A DNA stretch of 6,572 nucleotides from Methanomicrobiales archaeon (GTDB lineage Archaea > Halobacteriota > Methanomicrobia > Methanomicrobiales > JACTUA01). Location of the stretch: NCBI GenBank assembly GCA_028678815.1, contig JAJRCS010000020.1, positions 1-6,572 on the forward strand, written 5' to 3'. Position 1 is the stretch's first letter. The number at the start of each line of letters is the position of its first letter. Below, one piece after another: positions 1 to 5,144 of this stretch. The notes under the pieces are model-generated. The model saw only the letters and a program-made list of their open reading frames with translations. It ran no database searches and had not been told where the DNA came from. The position numbers were made by a program, and so were the translations under genes.

Positions 1-1432
1 GCCCCTCGGGGGTCTCGGAGGGACAGATCCGGCCCCACTGGGTCGGGTGCAGGTCCCGGGCCTCAAAGTGGGGCTGGGACCGGGAGAGGGGCGAGATGAC
101 CCGGCGGAGGTGGGAGAGGACCGACATGTGGTCAACCCGGTCCAGGAGCTGGGAGACCCCTGTCCGGCCGCCCACCCAGTTCCCGGTGGCGAGGGGGTGG
201 AGGAGCCGCTCGGTGAGGACGTCGGCCCTGACCGCCGTCCCGATGGAGAGGTCCCGGTGGCGCATCGATGCCCGCTCGAGCTGGTACTTGATGTCCCGCG
301 TGAGCCGGTTCAGGGAGATCCGGAAGAGGTCCTCCATGAGGTCGCCGGCGAGCTTCAGCCGCTTGTTGGCGTAATGGTCCTTGTCATCGATCCGGCGCCG
401 GTTCAGGACGAGGTCGAAGCAGGACTCGGCCATCCGGCCGAGGAAGTGGGCCTTCGCCAGCCGGACGCTGTCCACGGCGGCCCGGTAGCCGGGGTCCCCC
501 TCCTTCAGGCCCGGGGGCATCAGGTAGTTCAGGTGGGGGAGGAGGTAGTTGTCGAGGACGAACTCGGCCCGCTTCTTCTGGTAGTCCCGGGTCTGGTTCG
601 GGGCGAGCTTCTTGCCCACGTACATGATGCCGCTCTCCACGGAGTCGCACTCGCTCTCCTCGAGGTTCTGCATCATGAAGGTGAGGATCTCCTCGTCCGT
701 GGAGACCGCCTCGACGATGTCATGGTCCGAGGCGAGGCCGAGGGCCTTCATGAGGTCCACGAACCGGAGGTGCCCTGCCACCGAGGGGAAGGAGACCTCG
801 AGGAGGTTCTTCCGGTTCCGCTCGACCACCACGAGGGCACGGTACCCGCGGAACTGGGAGAAGACCTTGGCGACGTAGATCCGCTCGTTGTACCGCTCCG
901 TGAACTCGGTCATGATCTTGTTGGACGCGAGGTCCTCCAGGGTCATGAGGACCCGCTCGGTCCCGTTGATGATGAAGTAGCCGCCCGGGTCCAGGGGGTC
1001 CTCCCCGTGGGCGACCCGTTCTTCATCGGTGAGGCCGAAGAGGTTACACTTCCTCGACCCGACCATGACGGGGAGCTGCCCGATGTTCGCCACGACCGGG
1101 TCCTGCCGCGTATCCCCGTGCATGAGGGTCATGGTGAGGTAGATGGGTGCCGCGTAGGTGAGGTTCCGGAGCCTCGCCTCGCTGGGGAAGAGGCTCCCCT
1201 GGGACCCGTCCGCCTCCCTGACCACCGGTTTCTCGACGGTGATGGTCCCCAGCTCGACCCAGACGGGGACCCTGCTCTTGCCCCGGGAATCGATGTCGGT
1301 CTGGATGACCTTCTGCTCGTTCACCACCTTCTGGAGGTTATGCTCGAGGAAGTTGTTGAAGGAGTCCAGCTGGTGGCGCGATACATGCTCCTTCCCAAAG
1401 TAAACCCTCGAGAGTACACCCCGTTCTATCAA
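1..1432 (-). CDS. rpoB2: DNA-directed RNA polymerase subunit B'' (Rpo2 N-terminal half), 3' end cut by window edge
   Basis: This is the N-terminal half of the second-largest RNA polymerase subunit, which many euryarchaea encode as two genes, B'' and B'. About 477 codons are visible and the C-terminus lies beyond position 1. Recognisable blocks are RVYFGKEHVSRHQLDSFNNF near residues 10-30, GGYFIINGTERV near 145-155, DDKDHYANKRLKLAGDLMED near 345-365, and the family-typical stretch running from RRVISPLSRSQPHFEARDLH to ICPSETPEG at the window edge. An in-frame TAG lies two codons upstream of a TTG at 1432-1430 (tag tac ttg). The first in-frame ATG would delete well over 50 conserved residues, so I place the start at this TTG. 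It lies 16 bases after the rpoH stop, so translation is probably coupled; a weak GAGG-type ribosome site overlaps the rpoH stop. B' and the A subunits would be expected next, outside the window. The family call is very secure; the exact start is less so. Confidence 0.96.
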   Translation of the reverse strand, partial: MIERGVLSRVYFGKEHVSRHQLDSFNNFLEHNLQKVVNEQKVIQTDIDSRGKSRVPVWVELGTITVEKPVVREADGSQGSLFPSEARLRNLTYAAPIYLTMTLMHGDTRQDPVVANIGQLPVMVGSRKCNLFGLTDEERVAHGEDPLDPGGYFIINGTERVLMTLEDLASNKIMTEFTERYNERIYVAKVFSQFRGYRALVVVERNRKNLLEVSFPSVAGHLRFVDLMKALGLASDHDIVEAVSTDEEILTFMMQNLEESECDSVESGIMYVGKKLAPNQTRDYQKKRAEFVLDNYLLPHLNYLMPPGLKEGDPGYRAAVDSVRLAKAHFLGRMAESCFDLVLNRRRIDDKDHYANKRLKLAGDLMEDLFRISLNRLTRDIKYQLERASMRHRDLSIGTAVRADVLTERLLHPLATGNWVGGRTGVSQLLDRVDHMSVLSHLRRVISPLSRSQPHFEARDLHPTQWGRICPSETPEG

Positions 1433-1448
1433 GTACTACCAGGCCCCC

Positions 1449-1694
1449 TCACTTCTTCGGCCGCCTGATGACGAGGCGGTAGGACTCGGCCCGTCCTGCC
1501 GTCTGGCTGTCCCGGACGATCCTGATGACATCCCCCGGCTTCGCCTTGACGGCCTTCACGGCCGGGTCGTCATGGTAGATCTTCGGCAGTTGTTCCAGTG
1601 TGAGATGGTACGTCGAGAGGAGGGTCTTTATCTCCTCCTCCTCCATGATGCGATGGTCAGGGACCATCATGTGCTCAAGGACATTGAATGTCAA
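1449..1694 (-). CDS. rpoH: DNA-directed RNA polymerase subunit H (Rpo5)
   Basis: An 81-residue protein with the features of archaeal RpoH, the counterpart of the C-terminal domain of eukaryotic Rpb5, which sits in the lower jaw of RNA polymerase near downstream DNA. Diagnostic segments are [15 protein letters not shown] at the N-terminus, the central [19 protein letters not shown], and the end stretch [20 protein letters not shown] followed by [10 protein letters not shown]. Its length is normal for the family. The start is a TTG at 1694-1692, supported by a strong GGAGG (1704-1700) five bases upstream; no suitable in-frame ATG precedes the conserved part. It is the first gene of the polymerase operon and is followed 16 bases later by rpoB''. 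A TATA-like element at 1743-1752 gives it a promoter separate from the upstream tRNA. Confidence 0.97.
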   Translation of the reverse strand: MTFNVLEHMMVPDHRIMEEEEIKTLLSTYHLTLEQLPKIYHDDPAVKAVKAKPGDVIRIVRDSQTAGRAESYRLVIRRPKK

Positions 1695-1699
1695 GAGAT

Positions 1700-1704
1700 C
1701 CTCC
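1700..1704 (-). promoter_or_regulatory. Ribosome binding site deciding the TTG start of rpoH
   Basis: The minus strand reads GGAGG, then ATCTC, then TTG. This full Shine-Dalgarno core at five-base spacing is the main reason for accepting a TTG start for rpoH. Confidence 0.8.
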
Positions 1705-1742
1705 CAGGAGAGAAGCTGTCCCCGTCCCCCGAAACAAGATGT

Positions 1743-1752
1743 GAATTATTGA
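1743..1752 (-). promoter_or_regulatory. Probable TATA element of the rpoH-rpoB'' operon
   Basis: The minus strand reads TCAATAATTC inside GC-rich DNA. Archaeal initiation about 25 bases downstream would fall near 1720-1724, leaving a leader of about 28 bases that contains the GGAGG of rpoH. This is a position-and-composition call only. Confidence 0.5.
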
Positions 1753-1772
1753 TCAGATCCATCACCGCTCAC

Positions 1773-1795
1773 TTCCACAGATGCGTCCTGTGGGA
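1773..1795 (-). other. Hairpin immediately 3' of tRNA-Lys
   Basis: On the minus strand CCACAG, a seven-base loop GACGCAT, and CTGTGG form a six-pair stem, extended by one wobble and one A-T pair. It starts within two bases of the tRNA 3' end. It may act in 3' trailer processing or in ending the tRNA transcript, although no T-run follows it, so a classical terminator is doubtful. Confidence 0.4.
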
Positions 1796-1796
1796 G

Positions 1797-1870
1797 CGGG
1801 CTCGGGGGGATTTGAACCCCCGGCCACCTGGTTAAAAGCCAGGCGCTCTACCTAGCTGAGCTACGAGCCC
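1797..1870 (-). tRNA. trnK: tRNA-Lys (anticodon UUU)
   Basis: A complete cloverleaf of 74 bases can be folded on the minus strand. The acceptor stem is GGGCTCG with CGAGCCC, the D stem GCTC/GAGC, the anticodon stem CCTGG/CCAGG around the loop CTTTTAA (anticodon TTT, complement of 1834-1836), and the T stem GGGGG/CCCCC around TTCAAAT. The discriminator base is G, as usual for archaeal tRNA-Lys. No CCA is encoded (the bases after the discriminator are CTC), so CCA must be added enzymatically. No intron is visible. It lies on the same strand as rpoH, about 100 bases upstream, with its own promoter. Confidence 0.97.
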
Positions 1871-1910
1871 CCGCACCCTCGCCCCTCTTGGCATTATTAC
1901 AAAGAGAGGT

Positions 1911-1924
1911 AAGTATTTAAACAT
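1911..1924 (-). promoter_or_regulatory. BRE/TATA promoter of tRNA-Lys
   Basis: The minus strand reads GTTTAAATACTT, preceded by the purine-rich, BRE-like GAGAAT. A start about 25 bases downstream falls near 1891, giving a 5' leader of about 20 bases to be removed by RNase P. This is the best TATA match in the left half of the window. Confidence 0.7.
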
Positions 1925-1967
1925 TCTCTCCTGAAATGAAGGTTTCCTGCCCGGGCGGATTCCTTCA

Positions 1968-1979
1968 CCAGGATCCTGG
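1968..1979. repeat. 12-bp perfect palindrome
   Basis: CCAGGATCCTGG is self-complementary over all 12 bases. It lies between the tRNA promoter and the PsiE-family promoter, so it could be a regulator site, but it may be a chance occurrence. Confidence 0.4.
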
Positions 1980-1986
1980 CAGTGGC

Positions 1987-2002
1987 GGGGGCTCCGGCCC
2001 CC
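1987..2002. repeat. Hairpin GGGGGC-TCCG-GCCCCC
   Basis: Six G-C pairs close a four-base TCCG loop about 25 bases upstream of the PsiE-family TATA element. It lies outside the predicted transcripts on both sides, so a DNA-level role, or none, is more likely than an RNA role. Confidence 0.4.
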
Positions 2003-2025
2003 AATTCCTGCTCCCCGAATCGGAA

Positions 2026-2034
2026 TGTTTATCT
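2026..2034 (+). promoter_or_regulatory. TATA-like element of the PsiE-family gene
   Basis: TGTTTATCT is an AT-rich island. Initiation about 26 bases downstream would fall near 2055-2058, inside the dyad at 2039-2058. This leaves about 45 bases of leader before the preferred ATG at 2103, or essentially none before the alternative ATG at 2055. Confidence 0.5.
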
Positions 2035-2038
2035 GACT

Positions 2039-2058
2039 TCATTGGCTACGTCCAATGA
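2039..2058. promoter_or_regulatory. Operator-like inverted repeat over the PsiE-family transcription start
   Basis: TCATTGG, six bases (ctacgt), then CCAATGA form perfect 7-bp arms, 20 bp in total. The dyad lies directly downstream of the TATA element and spans the predicted transcription start, the usual place for an archaeal repressor site. No regulator can be named from the sequence. Confidence 0.5.
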
Positions 2059-2102
2059 TATCGGGGGCCGGAACGGACCTCCCGGATTTCACGAGGCGTT
2101 CG

Positions 2103-2537
2103 ATGGGGGTCGACCTTTCCTTCAAGTCCCTGACCGGCACCCTCCCCGTCATCACCCGGTGGATCTACCTCGCCATCGCCATTGCCCTCGCCCTCCTGGC
2201 CATCCTCTCCCTCGTGGACGTCGCGAAGAGCTTCTTCAATATCGGGGGCTCCCTCACCCTCACGGCCGGTATCCTCTCCAGCCTCCACTCGGTTCTTCTC
2301 ACCATCATCATCGTCGAGATCCTGGAGACCGTTATCGTCTACTTCAAAACGAACAGGGTCCTCGTCCGGCCCATCCTCATCGCCGGCCTCACCGCCATGG
2401 TCCGGCGGATCCTCTTCTACGGTGTCGAGGTGATAGAGCCCGTGGACCTCCTCGTGGACGCTGTGGTCATCGCGGTGCTCACGGCCGCGGTGGTGGTCAT
2501 CGGGAAGGAAGAGCAGCAGGAGATGAAGGCAGGCTGA
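2103..2537 (+). CDS. PsiE-family (phosphate-starvation-inducible-like) membrane protein
   Basis: A 144-residue integral membrane protein with four predicted hydrophobic helices, at about residues 15-38 (WIYLAIAIALALLAILSLV), 50-82 (LLTIIIVEILETVIVYF), 88-109 (VRPILIAGLTAMVRRILFYG) and 116-136 (LLVDAVVIAVLTAAVVVIG), and a short charged tail. Four helices, small size and the pattern E-x-x-E-T-x-x-x-Y-F followed by P-I-L-I-A-x-L-T-A-M-x-R-R fit the PsiE family, whose biochemical role is unknown. The start chosen is ATG 2103, with GAGG at 2093-2096 six bases upstream, which places the first helix at a normal distance. ATG 2055 would add 16 residues (160 in all) and could be a leaderless start, but it lies within the promoter dyad. 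The gene converges on the response regulator gene with a 33-base gap. The family assignment rests on pattern recognition and is good but not certain. Confidence 0.8.
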   Translation: MGVDLSFKSLTGTLPVITRWIYLAIAIALALLAILSLVDVAKSFFNIGGSLTLTAGILSSLHSVLLTIIIVEILETVIVYFKTNRVLVRPILIAGLTAMVRRILFYGVEVIEPVDLLVDAVVIAVLTAAVVVIGKEEQQEMKAG

Positions 2538-2570
2538 ACCGGGCAGAGAGAAGAGAGATACCCCGGCGGC

Positions 2571-3206
2571 CTACTTCTCGTTGAGGACCCGGTCCAGCTC
2601 GCCCCGGATCTGGGTGAGCCGGCCCTCCTGGGTCTTGATGCTCTCGGACATGCTCTTCATGGCCTGGGAGATCTTGGAGGAGACCTGCTGGTTGGTATCA
2701 TAGATATTGTACGTGGTCTCGAGGATCTTGAGGAGCCGGTTGTTCACGTCCACGCTCTTCGCGAGCCGGGAGTACTCGTCGATGATCCCCTGGTCGAAGC
2801 CCGCCTTCTTCGCCTCCTCGACGTCGAGCTTGATGGTGTTCCTCCGCTTCAGGACATGCTCGATGGTGTCGTAGAGCTCCCGGTGGGTGATGGGTTTCAG
2901 GACGTAATCCTCGATGTACATCCCGTAGGTCTGGGCCTCCTCGGGGGAGAGCTGCTTGGCCGTGAGCATGAGGACCGGGATGTCCTTCGTCTCCGGGTTC
3001 CGCTTGATCTGCTCGAGGGTCTCCCAGCCGTCGATGGGCTCCATCATGATGTCCAGGAGGATGAGGTCGGGCTTGATGTTCTTGAGGATGTCCAGGCACT
3101 CGAGACCGGAGTAGGAGGCGACCGCCCGGTATCCCCCCCGCTCAAGCATCGTCACGAAGACGTCCACGATGAACGGGCTGTCATCAACTACGAGTATGGT
3201 ATACAT
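2571..3206 (-). CDS. Response regulator: CheY-like receiver with helical C-terminal tail
   Basis: A 211-residue cytoplasmic signalling protein. Residues 1-120 are a canonical receiver: acidic pair D8-D9, phospho-acceptor D52 in LILLDIMMEPIDGWE, T82, switch aromatic Y101 and K104-P105 (LKP). All residues needed for phosphorylation are present. Residues 121-211 contain no DNA-binding or enzymatic domain that I recognise; they look wholly helical and partly heptad-patterned (SRLAKSVDVNNRLLKILETT, SSKISQAMKSMSESIKTQEG), so dimerisation or a protein-protein output is likely. The start ATG has AAGGAG seven bases upstream. No histidine kinase lies in the window, so its partner is elsewhere. It is divergent from the plus-strand MinD/roadblock cluster, which hints at but does not prove a shared function. 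Receiver-plus-coiled-coil proteins in bacteria (for example FrzS) act in polarity, but single-receiver proteins with helical tails are also common in methanogens. Confidence 0.93.
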   Translation of the reverse strand: MYTILVVDDSPFIVDVFVTMLERGGYRAVASYSGLECLDILKNIKPDLILLDIMMEPIDGWETLEQIKRNPETKDIPVLMLTAKQLSPEEAQTYGMYIEDYVLKPITHRELYDTIEHVLKRRNTIKLDVEEAKKAGFDQGIIDEYSRLAKSVDVNNRLLKILETTYNIYDTNQQVSSKISQAMKSMSESIKTQEGRLTQIRGELDRVLNEK

Positions 3207-3358
3207 TGAAGGTCTCCTTGGCCCACGTCATCCTCGAAAGAGGTCATTCCGGCGATCCAGGCCCAGGCGGGAGAGCCGGGCCGGTGCTCGGATGACCGCC
3301 GGCCCCGACCCTTTCTTTCCCTGGTCACTGCCATGCATTCCCGTCTGCTACCACCGGG

Positions 3359-3393
3359 ATCCCACCCAGGCAACCCCCGGTTGCGGGTGGGGT
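3359..3393. repeat. Compound perfect hairpin in the response regulator upstream region
   Basis: Outer arms CCCACCC (3361-3367) and GGGTGGG (3385-3391) enclose inner arms GCAACC (3370-3375) and GGTTGC (3379-3384). There is a three-base loop and a two-base bulge, giving 13 pairs plus further wobble-containing pairs outside. It lies where transcription of the response regulator gene should start, or in its long leader. Confidence 0.6.
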
Positions 3394-3403
3394 TGAGTTG
3401 TTT

Positions 3404-3415
3404 CCTTTAATTTAA
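3404..3415 (-). promoter_or_regulatory. Probable TATA element of the response regulator gene
   Basis: The minus strand reads TTAAATTAAAGG, preceded by ATCA. Initiation would fall near 3380-3385, giving a leader of about 175 bases, unusually long for archaea. No TATA-like sequence is visible closer to the start codon at 3206. Confidence 0.45.
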
Positions 3416-3464
3416 TGATAACTGTTTCGTTCGGTAATAAACTTATTCTTTTCCCCCCCTTTAC

Positions 3465-3476
3465 CTCCCATGGGAG
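3465..3476. repeat. 12-bp perfect palindrome in the divergent promoter region
   Basis: CTCCCATGGGAG is perfectly self-complementary and lies beside a run of C and T (3451-3461), between the two divergent transcription units. It is a candidate regulator site. Confidence 0.35.
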
Positions 3477-3683
3477 ATGCAGGGGGTTAATTTCCTTTTG
3501 GAGCTCGCATATACCCCATTATCAGCTTTCGAAATGATTAAGATAGCAGAGACGCACAAGTGCCGGGCCGGGCCGGGGGACCTGCGCCGGGAGCCCGGGC
3601 CGATGGAGGGGGGATCTCCCCGATTCTCCAGTTCATCTTGCTCCAAAGTCGAAAAACCGTGCTTGGAGCGGGGGCAGGAGACG

Positions 3684-3699
3684 AGAAACATTATTTAAG
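3684..3699 (+). promoter_or_regulatory. BRE/TATA promoter of the plus-strand MinD/roadblock cluster
   Basis: TTATTTAAG (3691-3699) is preceded by the BRE-like GAGAAAC. Its centre is 26 bases upstream of the ATG at 3721, the normal archaeal TATA-to-start distance, and no ribosome binding site precedes that ATG. The mRNA is therefore predicted to be leaderless. Confidence 0.7.
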
Positions 3700-3720
3700 T
3701 TCACACACCAGCTATTTACC

Positions 3721-4461
3721 ATGCAGCTTCCCCGGGGGAAATTCCGCTCTGTTATCAAGGGGGTGGCGCTGAATTCCCTCATTCAGGAGCTCGCAGAAGT
3801 CCGGTACACGGGCGTTATCACCATCTCGTGGAACCACGAGGTCATCTCCATCGTGATGCAGAAGGGACGCTACCTCCTCGCCGAATACGGTTCCCTCAGG
3901 GGGGACCGGGCCTGGGAGGGGGTCACCGCCCTCGGGGAGACCACCATCGATGCCATCCTCTCGGACTTCACCGAGACGGAGCTGAAGCTCGCCATGGAGT
4001 TCAACGAGCCCTGCCTCCTCCAGGCCCCCGTTTCCCCGAAGGCGTCGAGGGCCCTTCCCCGGGAGAAGTCCCCGCAGCCGCCACCCCCGGAAGCCCCCCG
4101 GGTTCCCCCTCCTGAGCCCCCGTCCACGCCCCCGGTCCCCCGCCCCCCCGAGGTCCCCGGCCCCCAGCCAGCGACCGGAGAGCCACCGGCCGAGCCGGCC
4201 GGATCGGATGCGCCGGGCACGCCTCCGCCCACCGTCTGGACCCAGGTGGACATGGCCCAGGCCATGGCAGCCGTCTCCGAGCAGGGCGGGGGAGAGGCCC
4301 CGGGGCCGGACGGGTACGACGAGCTCGCCCTCCTCCACATGGAGATGTCGGCCCTGGACGATGTCGACGTGGAGCATATCGCGACGAAGATCCGGAAGAA
4401 CGCGAGGGGGATCGTGAAGAAGCTGCACCTTGGACACCTCATGACCGAGAAGGAGGAATGA
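3721..4461 (+). CDS. DUF4388/DUF2226-like domain protein with proline-rich linker
   Basis: A 246-residue soluble protein in three parts. Residues 1-100 resemble the DUF4388/DUF2226 type of small alpha/beta domain: a short N-terminal LPRGKFRSVIKG, then LNSLIQELAEVRYTGVITIS, then IVMQKGRYLLAEYGSLRGDR followed by AWEG. This is the 'helix, R-x-TG-x-hydrophobic strand, G-x-hydrophobic-A-x-(Y)G' pattern seen in such domains, which occur in signalling and motility proteins. Residues 104-172 are a low-complexity linker very rich in proline. Residues 196-246 form a charged, mainly helical tail (ELALLHMEMSALDDVDVEHI). It lacks a membrane segment. It is first in the plus-strand cluster, apparently from a leaderless mRNA, with the next gene 12 bases downstream. 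The domain call is from pattern alone and moderate; the molecular role is unknown, an adaptor being the natural guess. Confidence 0.88.
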   Translation: MQLPRGKFRSVIKGVALNSLIQELAEVRYTGVITISWNHEVISIVMQKGRYLLAEYGSLRGDRAWEGVTALGETTIDAILSDFTETELKLAMEFNEPCLLQAPVSPKASRALPREKSPQPPPPEAPRVPPPEPPSTPPVPRPPEVPGPQPATGEPPAEPAGSDAPGTPPPTVWTQVDMAQAMAAVSEQGGGEAPGPDGYDELALLHMEMSALDDVDVEHIATKIRKNARGIVKKLHLGHLMTEKEE

Positions 4462-4473
4462 GGGGGTACTGAC

Positions 4474-5088
4474 ATGACAGCCGAGTTCGAGAGCATGGCG
4501 GAGCTGCTCCTCGTGATCCTCACCATCCTCTGCGTGGTGCAGCTGGTCCTCACGGGGCTCCTCCTCTGGTACCTGAAGCGGATGGCGGACAGCATCAGGA
4601 TCGGGGCGCCGGCGGCAGCACCTCCCCCCGGGGCGGCTGCGGCGGAGGCCATGCCCCCGGCCCCCCGGGAGATGCCCGGGGCCCGGGAGGCCGGGGAGGC
4701 CGTGCCGGTCACCCCGCCGGCAGCCCCCCCGGCCGCTCCGCCGGCCCCCCCCGCCCCCACGACCATCGAGCTCCTCGATGAGAGCCCGGATATCCAGGGG
4801 AGCATCCAGCGGCTCTCCGAGAAGTACCGGCTGAAGGACTTCATCCTCGCCACCCTCGACGGGCTCGTGGTGGTCTCCCTCTACCCGGGGTCCTCTGACG
4901 AGGCAGCCCGGTTCTCCGACCTCCACCGGCGGAAGAGGAAGCCCGATGCCCCGGGGGTGACCTTCCTCGAGCTCGTCCACCGGACCGAGCCGATGCTCGC
5001 CATCCTCCGGGCCGAGAGCCCCCTCACCCCGGACCAGGTGAAGGGAATCGAGGAGGATACCCGGAAAATACTGAATTGGTGGCTTTAA
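4474..5088 (+). CDS. Membrane-anchored protein with Pro/Ala-rich linker and roadblock/LC7-like domain
   Basis: A 204-residue protein. Residues 9-34 form one transmembrane helix (LLLVILTILCVVQLVLTGLL) followed by KR, which by the positive-inside rule puts the rest in the cytoplasm. Residues 44-96 are a flexible linker of Ala and Pro. Residues 105-204 fit a roadblock/LC7 fold in predicted order: helix IQGSIQRLSEKYRL, strands DFILATLDG and LVVVSLYP (compare the family's 'x-V-L-A-T-x-D-G-L-V-V-A-S'), helix SDEAARFSDLH, strands GVTFLELVH and PMLAILRAE, and final helix TPDQVKGIEEDTRKILNWWL. Roadblock domains dimerise and control or bind nucleotide switches (MglB with MglA in bacteria). No Ras-like GTPase gene is in the window, but a MinD ATPase follows. 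The start ATG has GAGGGGG upstream, overlapping the previous stop; an ATG at 4495 is an alternative. Confidence 0.87.
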   Translation: MTAEFESMAELLLVILTILCVVQLVLTGLLLWYLKRMADSIRIGAPAAAPPPGAAAAEAMPPAPREMPGAREAGEAVPVTPPAAPPAAPPAPPAPTTIELLDESPDIQGSIQRLSEKYRLKDFILATLDGLVVVSLYPGSSDEAARFSDLHRRKRKPDAPGVTFLELVHRTEPMLAILRAESPLTPDQVKGIEEDTRKILNWWL

Positions 5089-5102
5089 TGGGGACTGGCA
5101 AC

Positions 5103-5112
5103 TATTATATGA
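5103..5112 (+). promoter_or_regulatory. Possible internal promoter before minD
   Basis: TATTATATGA lies in the only AT-rich spacer inside the cluster (5089-5144). Initiation about 26 bases downstream would leave a leader of about 12 bases containing the GAGG at 5137-5140, four bases before the minD ATG. The minD pair of genes may thus be expressed both from here and by read-through. Confidence 0.5.
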
Positions 5113-5144
5113 ATTTCCGGCCAATGAGACTATATAGAGGCTGA

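Larger units (their letters stand above)
3207..3720. other. 514-base intergenic region between divergent units: promoters and GC-rich hairpins, no gene
   Basis: No convincing coding region is present. About 3401-3550 is AT-rich, promoter-like DNA in a GC-rich chromosome. On its left (3207-3395) lie hairpins that would form in the leader of the response regulator transcript: a CCTC/GAGG stem around four bases at 3232-3243, GGGCCGG (3278-3284) pairing with CCGGCCC (3299-3305), and a compound hairpin at 3359-3393. On its right (3555-3690) is GC-rich DNA with three copies of GCCGG at 3562-3576 and a GGGGA-TC-TCCCC dyad near 3610-3622. A small non-coding RNA here is possible, but nothing identifies a known family. 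Confidence 0.6.

Noticed and set aside
47..1468. 473-codon open frame on the plus strand
   Set aside because: It lies antisense to rpoB'' and is open because of the strong G/C third-position bias of that gene. Its translation is low-complexity (Val, Glu, Gly, Leu, Pro) with no recognisable domain.
1982..2584. 200-codon plus-strand frame overlapping the PsiE-family gene
   Set aside because: His/Arg/Pro-rich translation with no membrane helices. The overlapping frame gives a coherent four-helix membrane protein with a ribosome site.
3562..3576. Three tandem GCCGG units
   Set aside because: Too short and too expected in GC-rich DNA to call a functional repeat array.
3477..3698. 73-codon plus-strand frame in the large intergenic region
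   Set aside because: Its first codons lack the G/C third-position bias of real genes here, it has no ribosome site, and it runs through the promoter of the next gene.
3870..4853. 327-codon open frame on the minus strand
   Set aside because: A second antisense shadow over the same GC-rich linkers, dominated by Ser/Gly/Ala with no domain.
3712..5124. 470-codon open frame on the minus strand
   Set aside because: It is antisense to both the DUF4388-like and roadblock genes, which have clear domains, ribosome site or promoter signals. The antisense product is Gly/Arg/Leu/Pro-rich and spans the intergenic gap.
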